A DNA stretch of 19,078 nucleotides from Beroe ovata (Eukaryota > Ctenophora > Nuda > Beroida > Beroidae): positions 1-19,078 of the forward strand of contig CAMPET010000252.1 of the NCBI GenBank assembly GCA_946803715.1. Reading direction: 5' to 3'. Made by a program: the position numbers and the translations under genes. The notes beneath the pieces were generated by a model. It was given only the letters and a program-made list of their open reading frames with translations, ran no database searches and was not told where the DNA came from. Positions 1 through 9,202 of this stretch are shown here, in pieces. Every line of letters starts with the position of its first letter. The first letter of the stretch is position 1.

Positions 1-308
1 TATTGACTAAACTTACCTCGACTGGTAGCTGTGATGTTGAGGACACCTCGTTAGACTTCAGATGTGTCTCATTCAGGATTCAAACTTCATCGATATCGGG
101 AAGTTGGACTTGGTCGCACTGTCAGCCACAACTGAAGTTATAGTCAAGATGAGCAAGTAGACCAGTAGTGTAGTTTCATGAGCCCATCGTAAGATAGGAA
201 AATATTGCCGGGATACGTGACCCATCATTCCCCATGGGCACTGGTAGAACCCAGCTTAATTGCTTATACAATCTCACCAAGGATCGTGCAGATCTTACCT
301 TTAAGTGT

Positions 309-576
309 TCAGGCGTTAACTTGGTTCACCCAGCATGCATGGAGTTGCCTGAACATCTGGTAGCCACAGCTAACCCCTATTAAATGGGTCACACTCTCAT
401 CTGAAAAGAAGCAGAATTTACATGTTAATATCTTATCCGATTGATCAAATCTTATCCGATTGATCTTAGTTGTCAGTGTCCAGGCAACAAATTGAGACAT
501 GCAAAAAAACGAAAATGAACTCACCTTTCGACACCATTATGGGTTTCTTAAAACCAAAACAAAGATTAAGTCCCAT
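309..576 (-). CDS. possible two-exon small protein, 47 aa, unrecognised
   Basis: Candidate exons are complement(525..576) and complement(309..400). The first opens with ATG-GGA (Met-Gly, a possible myristoylation start) and ends in a GTGAGT donor after one base of a codon. The second follows a good pyrimidine-rich acceptor (CTTCTTTTCAG), starts with the matching two bases and runs 30 codons to TGA. Phases agree and the joined frame is open. The product would be MGLNLCFGFKKP followed by a 35-residue tail with no motif I recognise. The support is splice-site quality and phase only; length and composition give no independent evidence. It could be chance, or the last two exons of a longer gene whose start I cannot see. 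Confidence 0.22.
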
Positions 577-1295
577 GTAAGAGACCAGAGACTGCAGAGA
601 AAAGGAAACCAATGATAGAGGATAGCAGCAGGATAGACTTCAGTAGAACAGAACCTGAAAAAGTTGATTCTTTCATTAATCATGCATGAACAAGAAATAG
701 AGATCATTTAACTTACACAAGAACTTCTAGAACTTACACTTACTTCTAGTGAATCTGCTGTGTGTGTGAAGCCCAAAGTAAACCGCATCACACCGAGTCT
801 ACTCAATGAATATGATGTCCATTTTTATCAAACTGCAGCCATACACATAACCTATTTAATGATTGACAATATGAAATTCTAAACTAAAATTACAAGAATA
901 GCACCCGCCAAAAAGGTGATGCTAAAATCTCAGTCATTAAATGGCACGTAGACTGCAGAGCTGACGCAAACAAAGAAACAGAAGCGTGTATAATGGGAGC
1001 GTAGAATGAGGTGATTCTAGAAACGTTTAGCGCTCGATTTGCACCAGTGTCTAGAAATTCGCCCGTAGCAAAATTCTATCAGCGTTACGTCTTTGTGCCT
1101 AGGCGCGCGGCGCCATAATTGATAGATGATCAATGATGAAGTATCGGAGCGATGACATCAGAGATCGAGAAGAGTTGCATTGCAAGGATCATCGACCGAT
1201 GATCTCGACCCCGCTTTGATTTCCTTGTAGCGAGTAAGAATTTAGAGCAAGCAATTATGAATTAAAATCAGATTCACTGTCAATTGTCGATGCTA
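577..1295. other. no gene seen
   Basis: AT-rich non-coding sequence to about 960, then a more CpG-rich stretch around 1020-1230 with a short GC-rich palindromic cluster near 1101-1112 (GGCGCGCGGCGCC). I see no exon with paired splice sites and no RNA gene. Confidence 0.4.
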
Positions 1296-1548
1296 CTAAC
1301 AGTATATTATTGGATATATGATATTTGATTGTGATATAGCTCCTGTCGAGAATTCATTGGCGCTGGCCTTTTCTGTTTTTGCGGCTCGCGTCATGTCCAT
1401 GTCAGCTGGGCCTAGCTTAGCATGTTCAAGCAAATGGACATTGATGCTAATTCCTCTGACGCGTTGCAGTAAGACAGTGCAATTGTGCAAAGCAAGGCCA
1501 ATGCCCGCGCTGCTTGCCGTGACTGCGTGATCACGCGTGACCTTGGCC

Positions 1549-1637
1549 TTGTAGGATTTCACTCTACCCTTGCTGGCAGGATTTTATCGGGGCGGATTGA
1601 AAATCGCGCGCACCGACGGTAGGGTAAAATCCTACAA
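1549..1637. repeat. inverted repeat beside a CpG-rich ORF
   Basis: The left arm at about 1549-1571 (CTTGTAGGATTT then CACTCTACCCT) is the reverse complement of the right arm at about 1619-1637 (AGGGTAAAATCCTACAAG), apart from a few bases missing on the right. About 48 GC-rich bases lie between. The left arm overlaps the first codons of an 88-codon open frame on the minus strand (1296-1562). That frame is open in both directions and I recognise nothing in it, so I do not call it a gene. From the arms alone the most economical reading is a foldback or the end of a small non-autonomous transposon. Confidence 0.45.
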
Positions 1638-2215
1638 GCGTGACCCAAATACTTTCCGCCTCGTTTAGTGGTTTCAGATCACTCAGTAAAGCATCGGGCG
1701 CACTATAGGCTAATTTTGGGCTTCGCGGAACTAGGGGGATTTCTGATCGCGCGCCGATTTGGAAAGTGTCCTCCCTTTCACAGCATATTACACCATCAAA
1801 ATTTTGATTAAACTGGTTGAAGTGCGATTATTCTGAAGCTTCGATGCCTGGAGATTCTCACAGTATATTTCATTTCCTGAAACTCCGACATTTCACCTGC
1901 TTTCACAAGCGCCAAACTTTGGGTATTTTGGTGACGCTATAACTTTTGACTACCACGAGCTCCCTCGATGGGACTTTCACTAGATGTTAGTTCAACCTTT
2001 TGGGAACAAATNCATTGGTCTACTAATAGAATTGTGTGGTGGAAAGCTATCGAGTTTTTGGCTGTCCTGTAGAGAATTTTATATTGCTTCGTGCTTTATT
2101 ACATATGTTAATTGGATAGAAAAACTTTTCCCCTTTATGCTCCCTGTAATTCACTTCAACTTATCTATTTCTGCTTTTATCTTATATTGTAGAAGTGGTT
2201 ATGTAATTTATTTAT
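1638..2215. other. no gene seen
   Basis: Mixed-composition sequence with an ambiguous base at 2012. Open frames here give hydrophobic low-complexity peptides with no recognisable domain and no well-placed splice sites. The 3' part is AT-rich and borders the LINE relic. Confidence 0.35.
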
Positions 2216-2600
2216 TTATTTTACAATATTTTTTGCCTTGCTGCTTAAGTCAGCTGCGCCAAGCATCGCTGCATTGCCAGGCAATCTGATAATTGAGTTT
2301 CTTCCCCTAATTGCTGGGATTTTTGCCATGTTTCCAAGACAGGACCAGTTGGCAAATTCAATGTGCAGGTCATTGATTGTCATATTATTGAGAATTTTCC
2401 ACATATGTAGAATTATATACAGATCAAGTCTTTGTTGGAGTGACATCAGAGACAATACTTTCAAATGGTCCCAGTAGCTGATTTCACACATATCCAAGAT
2501 TTTAAATGTTCAGACCTTTTGGATGTTCTCAACCACTTGGATATCTGAAATTCTTGTGGGGAACCAGAGGGGGCAGCAGTACTCCAGCAAGCTTCTAATC
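2216..2600 (-). mobile_element. decayed LINE ORF2 C-terminus (non-LTR retrotransposon)
   Basis: The minus strand reads SLLEYCCPLWFPTRISDIQ, then, after an in-frame TGA near 2498-2500, SYWDHLKVLSLMSLQQR, LYIILHMWKILNNM and a short IEF segment. This order (LEY-x-PLW-x-P, 'I..IE.IQ', 'YW.RLK.L.L.SLQ.RR', 'YI..HMWKILN') is the conserved tail after the reverse transcriptase domain of many non-LTR ORF2 proteins of the CR1/Jockey type. That family knowledge is mine; the words are visible in the sequence. The stop and the loss of the usual downstream 'GPRLWN' block show it is dead. No reverse transcriptase catalytic core, 3' repeat or target-site duplication was found, so the subfamily is open. Confidence 0.72.
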
Positions 2601-2786
2601 TGAGACTTTCACACTGTTAGTATGATATCAGGTGAGTGGGAATGGAAAAAGCTCAAAACCCTTGTTGTTTTGTTATGCATACAAACATAATAATTAAATC
2701 TCAGCATGTCTAAATGAATCTGAAACTGGTGATTCATATGGAATAATATGGAACATCATTTTCACTGAAATTTCAAGATAATGTAA

Positions 2787-5700
2787 ATGCGTTTTGCACC
2801 CCCCAAGAGTGCTCCACCTGGCTCCAGGAAGTCAATCAGGGATGCTGAGTGAGTGATATCTTTCTATATTGGGTTGTGATCTTTGAAAAATGCAACTTGA
2901 ATATACTTAAAATTCAATAACTTCTTTTGGAATGTATACTTCCGAATTTTTAAATAAAACTTTGATTAACATTTCACCACATCAGAATCTTGCATGATCT
3001 GTAATTATTTTGAAATTCAGCTCATTTTGTACTTTCAGTGATGAACTGATAGGTTGTAAGCTAACTGGTTGGGTGATTGAAAGTGAAAACCAAGATGATA
3101 TATCCCTCCTCAATGAGTGCATCTCCAAAGTTTCTAAACGTTGCAGTAAGTTTTACTTACTTAAATCGACTCATACAGTAGGCAAATCTCAATAAAAGTA
3201 GGTAATCATAATATTATACTATTCATTTAATGTCATACCATTCAAGGGGCTGGAAAGCCCCTCCCGGCATCTATAGGTAATGTGATACATGCCAGCAAAA
3301 AGGGGCCAAAGGGCCCTTTTTGCAACTCGCTCACCAAGGTGGCCCAACGGGCTGACTTGGGGAGCTTTGTGCGTTTATCTTACGCGAGAAAAGCTGTGGC
3401 GCTTGCAAGACCCAATACATAGGTTTTCCAAACTCCCTGAATTTCGACTATATTTTCGATAGTGTCGATAGCAATCAAGCCATCCTGTCTGAATTTTTCT
3501 TTGTGATTTCTAAATGTGGTGTCAAACGTGTGATGGTTTACATGGGGACGGTCAAAGAATGAAGTTCATATCACATTATTTAAGGAGAACTATTGAGTGC
3601 CTGCGAACCCAAACAATTTCAATTGTGTTTTCGCAGATAATTTCGTGGCGGATAATTTGACTATTTGATTAATAGAGACATAAAGCCTAGTACACGCTCC
3701 TGATTTTCAGCTTTCATTTCCCGTTTCCAATTTCGATCGTCTCTATGTCTTCTACATTATATATGCTTGAATCACTCTTATTGACCAAATAGCCAACTTG
3801 AGCATTTGTGATACAACACGTAAGCCCGCCTGCGATGTTTACGTGATAGTGCCATATCCCGTCAGAATAAAGCCGATATCTCAAACAGTATGCGAGATAT
3901 AAGCGAAAATTGGTTTTCTTGACCAATTAACTCATTCAGCGGTTGCTGGTTGCAAAACAGTTCATCGAGTCTAATTAAACATACAGTACCTACATGCAAT
4001 AGTATCATTACCCGCCAAAATGAAACGTTTACTATTGTGGATCAGGAGGGTCACTCGGAAAAATGTAATGTGACCCTTCTGATCCATATAAGTGGATCAC
4101 AATCGGAAGTAATAGCCGATTTGTTTTCAAGTGCTCCTTCACAAAATTAACGTTTCGAGAGTGTTGTTTTAAGCTTGACTTCTAGTTAATGCCTAAATCG
4201 ATAGGAAAACCCATCCTTGCGGCTGTTCCGATGTATATTCCAAGAACATTTTTCCTATGAGGTGCGTATTGGGCCATATTTCTCGAGGCGAAGCCAAGTG
4301 AAATTTAGGCAAAACGCACCGAATAGGTGTGATGTAACAATATTATTAAACGATTGGAAAGCAAGTTACTGTTACCGCTGCATTTCAACATTTCAACTTT
4401 TGAGACATCCTCATGAGTTAGATAAAACATAATTGATATACGTAATGTTCACTTCAATGCAATGATCAGGCAGTGCTACTGACAGATATTCTACCCGTGA
4501 ACCTCTTATAGTGAATTTCAAGAGAAGTAGAAGATGTAACAATGCTTCTTATATACATTCAGGTAAAATATCTATGACTTGCGGACATTGGCACAATCAC
4601 ACATTAGCAGACTGACAGACATATAAACACACACGCACGGGCACACACAGACCCAGACACACATTCACACACATACACACAAAAACTGATTTCAGAGAGC
4701 TCCTCTACAAAGAGCATGAGAAAAGACTCTGGAGTAGAGAGCATGGAAAGTGTGATAAAAAATTTGAAATCTGGTGACGAGTTTTCTGATCTCAGTGACA
4801 GTGAAGAGTCCGATATTATACATAGCGAGGTTTTGTACCTGTTTACATAATGTTGGTACCTATGTGATATATATATCATAATAATAATAATGCCCTGTGA
4901 ACTGCATGTTTCTTCCAGGACGAAGATGAGAAACTTCCCATTGATGAGGATACAGAGCAATCAGCTTCACCAGATACTCTGGAGTATTGCGACCTTCCAG
5001 AATCTCCTGTCGTGAGGCGAGCGGTTCCTGAAGTACAAAACTCTTCGCTTATGAGAATAGGGAGCGACACACAAATTAACGCACAGTATACCACAGAAAT
5101 TAAAGCAGAAACTAGTTATCATGGGGTGCCTGAAAGCTATGACCGACGTGCGTGAGATTATTCTGTGATTAATTTTCATTGTTGGGCTACGCATTTTAGC
5201 GAGCTAAATGTTTCCATATAAGCTTTACCTATTGTGTTCCTACACTCAGGTCGTCGCTATAACCACTGTTTATGGAAAGCTCAGAGCAATTAAAACTGAT
5301 ATTCATAAATCACCATGGTTACAAAATAACTCAGAACAAATTTTCAGGAGAAAAGTTAGTAGGGATGATGACTCAGCAGCTGAGTGAAACTGTGTTGGAT
5401 GGGAAGTCAAGATACAGGGTACGTTGATACTTGCAAGATTTTAAACACTTATTCCATTGAATCTTGGTAACCTGATATAGGTGCAGTTATAGTGAATGGG
5501 TTGTGAAATAGAATAAGACTGATTCCAGCGTTTAAATACGAGTCACTCTATGGATTCAAGTTCTCCTGTTCCCATGGCAACCATCATAACCCATTACCGT
5601 CATTTGAACTCAATGACCCGAATGATTTACTAATGCACATTAATGTATTATATTCCACTGCCGATGTAAGAATTTGCTATTATATGTTTCAGAGGAGAGA

Positions 5701-6435
5701 CAGCAGAGAAGTAAGACGGGAACACAAGATCCCAACCTCCATTACTCCTGCAGGACCAGGTCTCTCTGGATTCCTCATTAGTCCCATGTCAAAATTTGTC
5801 GTTGCTGTAATTAATGTGTGCGTTTTTCCAGAAGTTTCAGCCCCACCCCGAAATCCAGCTTGGTCTAGAATGAAGAAGCTGGAGCGACATAGTACTACCC
5901 CATCAATCTGCTCGTACAAGGATATGGTAGTTGTCATGGTTACAGTATTCAACATAGTTTACAATCTTAATGTGTGTTTCCACAAATTGGTGTGTCATCA
6001 TCATACAACCACAGGCTTGCGATACCAGTACTAATAAAAAAGAGTCTGAACCGTTCTTAGAAAACCCTTTCGAATATTTGGTATGTCAAATTTTGAATGA
6101 ATTGTTGTTGTCATGGGAAATCTTCATACGTGCCGTGTTACCATGGTCACTTGTCGCAGCTATCCACGAATAGACCACGTCCCGACAAGAAAAGGTTTAG
6201 TTTGGGTATCAAGTCTTCCTGTTCAATCCCCTCCTTTTCGACACCGGCCCAGGCCCTGCTCCTTATCGGTATGCAGGCTGACAAACCAGCCTCTCCCGCC
6301 ACCAAACAGAGAAAATCAGTCAAACCTCCTGCAACATCAGTGTCTGGAAAACGAGAAAAGAACGCTGTCGAACTACCAGCCTTGAGTATACAGGGAGATT
6401 TAGTTATCGGGAAAAAACGCATAGTTACTGGCTAA
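2787..6435 (+). CDS. nine-exon gene, 368 aa, disordered protein with DSGxxS motif, unrecognised
   Basis: Exons: 2787..2848, 3039..3145, 4696..4829, 4919..5147, 5348..5418, 5693..5759, 5832..5926, 6015..6080, 6160..6435. Every junction is GT-AG, phases agree throughout, and the sum is 369 codons with TAA at the end. The ATG at 2787 directly follows an in-frame TAA, which favours it as the start. The product is polar and charged with no membrane segment or known fold. Residues 67-72 are DSGVES, an exact DSGxxS phosphodegron consensus. Residues 84-111 are acidic (SDSEESD, then DEDE), typical of casein kinase 2 sites. The C-terminal 91 residues are Lys/Ser/Pro-rich and end GKKRIVTG. The least certain junctions are the donor GAG|GTTTTG at 4830, the 5760-5831 intron (reading through is also open but gives a hydrophobic insert; acceptor 5841 also fits) and the donor at 5927. 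I do not recognise the family; a regulated nuclear or cell-cycle protein would fit, but that is inference. Confidence 0.68.
3246..3365. repeat. cluster of four consecutive stem-loops in an intron
   Basis: Four hairpins follow each other within 120 bases: GGGGCT/AGCCCC at 3246-3261; GGCAT/ATGCC at 3266-3293; GCAAAAAGGGGCC with loop AAA and GGGCCCTTTTTGC at 3295-3323 (one mismatch); and a bulged stem at 3329-3365 built from GCTC/GAGC, CCAAG/CTTGG and GCCC/GGGC. It lies in intron 2 of the nine-exon gene. It could be a structured small RNA, a foldback transposon or a recently inserted element. Confidence 0.5.
4038..4086. repeat. 17-bp inverted repeat, foldback
   Basis: TGGATCAGGAGGGTCAC at 4038-4054 pairs with GTGACCCTTCTGATCCA at 4070-4086 with one mismatch around a 15-base loop. 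It is intronic. It is probably the core of a small foldback element; no outer ends are clear. Confidence 0.6.
4254..4420 (+). repeat. dispersed foldback repeat, copy 1 (left arm eroded)
   Basis: About 167 bases, from CCTATGAGGTGCG to GACATCCTCATGAGTTA, match 9212-9372 closely, apart from a few substitutions and a short insertion (AAAAC before GCACC). The shared core is TCTCGAGGCGAAGCC. The left arm seen in copy 2 (TTACATCACA) is replaced here, so this copy folds less well. It lies in intron 2 of the nine-exon gene. Confidence 0.8.
4627..4681 (+). repeat. interrupted (CA)n tract next to a 3' splice site
   Basis: An ACACAC-rich microsatellite on the sense strand of the nine-exon gene ends about 14 bases before the acceptor AG at 4694-4695. 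Confidence 0.85.
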
Positions 6436-7619
6436 CTATGTTCCATTAGTGTGACACTTTTGACAACAATATTTGACAAGTTTGTTTTTTCATGTGCAAT
6501 ATTGAGATAAACCTGTGAAATAATTAATAGTGAAGTTTAACTGGAAAATCACTCATTCATACTGTACCTACTGAGTTCTGATTCTAGCTCTCTCATCTCT
6601 TTCATTGATAACTTAGCACAGCCCTCAAAAATTGTGACCATCCTCATAGCTACATGTCAGTCACTCTAACGAGTATGAAGAGGTGCAAGCAAGTTACAAG
6701 CAAGTTACAAGCAAGTTACAAGAGGCTGAGGACCGCACGTTCTCGTGGTAAGTTTATCCGATGATACTCGTAGAACAACATCTGATCTGAAAACATATGT
6801 CCGTATGGTAGAAATACACCTTGAAAGACGACATCAGCTTATCAGGGATCGTTCACAATTTACGACATCAAGCGTAATCATTTGAAAACACCCTCCCCCC
6901 TCCGTAATCAAGCGTGATACTGGAGGGGAGTCGGTCTTTGGAGTTCGTATGAAGCGGAAATGCTCATCATCCAAACTGCGGTCTTCGACACAGTTTGTTT
7001 GAGGCTGCGACAAGATCTGTTTTTTCTTCTTGATCAGTCTGTCACTTTGTTGAGTTGTTCGGGATTGGATGGGAACGAGTACTCCACCAATTTTCCTGTG
7101 TGGTAATAGTCTCTTCTAAACCAGGGTATCCTCCAGGTGTTTTTTCCGATGTTTTTGTGTGAGTGCTGAACACACAACAAGCTCCCCCAACCCCCCCATA
7201 CTCCAGCCCTATATAATAGCCGGAATCTGCGTGTCTCATTGAATTTCGCGTTTGTGTCGTGTTTGTTTCCCACAGGTTTGAAATCTTCATTTGGGCGTAG
7301 TTTCACGGCGAGTACGAACTTGGAATTATCGCTAAAATGGTTGATACCTACTTGTAGTGTGAGAGTAGTAGAGATGATTTGGTGGAAAAATAGTGCCGTC
7401 AGTGCCAGTGAAGTCTTCCTTTGAAATTGGAGCAGTTGTCAATATGATCCTGGTTTGAGGGGGGGCTGGTAAAACATAGCGTTTGAACAGTGAACACCAA
7501 TGCGTCTGTGACAGAGATTGTGACACGTTTGGCAAATTTTACTGGTTATTTTGGAAATTTGAACGAAACGAATGACGCATGTATCAGAATTGTGTTGCAC
7601 TAGCACGCGCCGCGCCGCG
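6436..7619. other. intergenic region, no supported gene
   Basis: The interval follows the stop of the nine-exon gene. It contains four tandem copies of an 11-base unit (AAGCAAGTTAC) at about 6685-6720, an imperfect inverted repeat of CCCTCC/GGAGGG blocks at about 6893-6930, and a TATA-like CTATATAATA near 7208 on the plus strand. Open frames on both strands show no recognisable protein. A GATAAA near 6505 is a weak poly(A) candidate for the upstream gene. Confidence 0.4.
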
Positions 7620-7721
7620 ATGCATAAAGCTGGCGTCGAGCTTAACATGAAAATGAAAGTTTCAGACAGTTCTGAAGTATTTTGGCTTGGAATTGGCAAC
7701 TGTAGGAATTGTAGACCGATT
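7620..7721 (+). CDS. candidate orphan first exon, 34 codons
   Basis: An ATG after a CpG-rich run (CACGCGCCGCGCCGCG) opens a 34-codon frame (MHKAGVELNMKMKVSD, ending NCRNCRPI). It ends exactly at a consensus GTAAGT donor (7722-7727) in phase 0. No plus-strand exon with a matching acceptor is evident downstream, where the copper transporter and GPCR occupy the minus strand. It may be a real first exon of a gene with a distant body, a non-coding transcript, or chance. Confidence 0.2.
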
Positions 7722-7826
7722 GTAAGTTGAAATATAGTATCATTCAATCATATAGTTCAATTCTATCATACTAAAGTACAGTTTGCAAAAAAACGGGCGG
7801 TTGAAAAACATGGGGAATCATGATAT

Positions 7827-9005
7827 TCAAGAAATAACATCTCTATTGAAAATCGCGTGTCCAATTACAAGTCCAACTAACGTGGGGATGCAAAGGTAAA
7901 TATTGAGTGTCATAAAAACAGTCATAAGTAGAAACATGAGAAACATTTCTGTCATGTAGAGGAATGTGTAGCCTGCGTGATTAAGAGCCGTTGTCCACCA
8001 CCTGTATTTTGCAGATATGATTACATTGACACCATTTAGCATTGACATTAGTTAGCATTGACACCAGTACGAATAAACACTAGTTAACATTGACACCTGT
8101 TACATCAAGTTTAACATCAAGTTTAACATCAAGTTAGCAATTTTCTATTCAAATTGACTCACACGTCACATTTCTTTTTGGTTTCTGCCGATTTGCTTGC
8201 ATCGCCGATGGTAATGACGCAAGTTTTGAAATACCGTATCATCTCGTATAGAATTCCCATACCAAGTATGCCAGTCACCGCGAACCAAAACTCTATAATA
8301 ATTACACTGGTCAGTTGGTGTCTGTGTGTATGTGTGTGTGTGTCTTCGTCAGTCTGTGTGTGTATGTTTGTGTGTGTATATTTGGTGTGTGAGTGTGTGA
8401 GTGTGTTTGTGTGCATAGCAGGGTGTGAGAAGTTTGTGAGCTTGCAGTACACAAGTTAACAGTTTGACTGTTGAAAATGACTAAAGGAAGTGTACCAACC
8501 TAAATCTGTAGTTAGTTTCCAGTTTCTGAAAAACAGCGTCGCTTCTCGACTAGCGTAGAAATACATCTGGGGTAGAATCACGTCGATATCTGCTGCTGTA
8601 TGCTATGGTGACACTTATTGCTATGGTAACATGGTACTAATTGCTATGGTAACATGGTACTAATTGCTATGGTTAATGGCAATTCTGTGCTAATCGCTAT
8701 GTAACACTGTACTAATTGCTATTGTAACACTGCTTTGATTGCTATGGTTAGTGGTAACACTGCTACTTGCTATTTAACACTGTACTAATTGCTATGGTAA
8801 CATGGTACTAATTGCTATGGTTAATGGCAATTCTGTGCTAATTTCTATGTAACACTGTACTAATTGCTATTGTAACACTGCTTTGATTGCAATTCTGTGC
8901 TAATTTCTATGTAACACTGTACTAATTGCCATGGTAACACGACATACTCACTTCGCTGTTATGCGACTTTTCCTCGTGTTCTGTTGTGACGTAAGTCATA
9001 TCCAT
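7827..9005 (-). CDS. SLC31A: CTR-type copper transporter (SLC31 family), 141 aa
   Basis: Exons: complement(8952..9005), (8500..8566), (8163..8292), (7827..8001); phases agree and the total is 142 codons with stop. CTR proteins form trimers that carry Cu(I) across the plasma or endolysosomal membrane. The N-terminus is short with an MDM start. The pre-TM1 segment MYFYASREATLFFRNW (19-34) matches the CTR 'M-x-F...TLLF..W' block. TM1 (about 41-62) ends in the family YE (56-57). TM2 carries MxxxM (Met110, Met114), followed by TLN where many members have TYN. TM3 carries GxxxG (Gly127, Gly131). Those two motifs define the pore and helix packing. The acceptor at 8293 was chosen over one at 8307 because it gives the usual 21 residues between the Trp and YE. 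At 141 residues it is CTR2-sized (human about 143) and lacks the His-rich N-terminus and C-terminal HCH of CTR1. The first intron is filled by a minisatellite. Confidence 0.85.
8102..8136 (+). repeat. 13-bp tandem repeat, about 3 copies
   Basis: ACATCAAGTTTA units lie in the last intron of the copper transporter, next to several scattered TAGCATTGACACC-like words at 8035-8100. Confidence 0.7.
8318..8416. repeat. (TG)n tract; (CA)n on the transporter sense strand
   Basis: Interrupted TG microsatellite. On the sense (minus) strand of the copper transporter it is a CA tract ending about 24 bases upstream of the chosen acceptor AG (8293-8294). Confidence 0.85.
8596..8940. repeat. minisatellite with a higher-order unit of about 148 bp
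   Basis: Short words of 20-25 bases built on CTATGGTAACATGGTACTAA and CTATGTAACACTGTACTAA alternate. The block GGTTAATGGCAATTCTGTGC begins at 8671 and again at 8819, a 148-base period, so several basic units have been duplicated together. The array nearly fills intron 1 (8567-8951) of the copper transporter. Confidence 0.8.
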
Positions 9006-9202
9006 TTCAGTGAGTTTAGCTACATTAGCCATTTAGCAATAACTAATTAATTACCCTGGTAACAAGTTAATCATATGGTCACTAGCTGATTAGCATGGCA
9101 ACAAGTTAATCTAAACCCTGAACGAAAAATAGAAATACTTATTCACTGATGTTAACACATATAATTATATGTTAACATCTGTACGTGTAAGACACTATAC
9201 TG

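Noticed and set aside
1984-2289. 101-codon plus-strand frame with hydrophobic segments
   Set aside because: It contains an ambiguous base, has biased AT-rich composition and overlaps the LINE relic on the other strand.
3329-3440. tRNA or tRNA-derived SINE suggested by an A-box match (TGGCCCAACGG)
   Set aside because: No acceptable B box at the expected distance and no cloverleaf could be drawn; the match may be chance within a hairpin.
3714-3926. 70-codon open frame on the minus strand
   Set aside because: No recognisable protein words, no phase-matched splice sites, and it lies within an intron of the nine-exon gene on the other strand.
4604-4960. 118-codon minus-strand frame rich in Cys and Val at its end
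   Set aside because: It is antisense to two phase-matched exons of the nine-exon gene and runs into the CA tract, which explains the Cys/Val repetition.
5760-5831. Reading the nine-exon gene straight through this stretch without an intron
   Set aside because: The frame is open, but it would insert a hydrophobic SGFLISP...VVAVINV segment into an otherwise polar protein, and the stretch has an AT-rich character and ends in a good acceptor. It remains possible as a retained-intron form.
8293-8306. Alternative TM1 acceptor at 8307 for the copper transporter
   Set aside because: It is phase-compatible with another donor but makes TM1 about six residues longer than the family spacing; kept as a possible isoform only.
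8154-8459. 101-codon plus-strand frame
   Set aside because: It is the antisense of the TM1 exon of the copper transporter extended through the TG microsatellite; the minus frame carries the family motifs.
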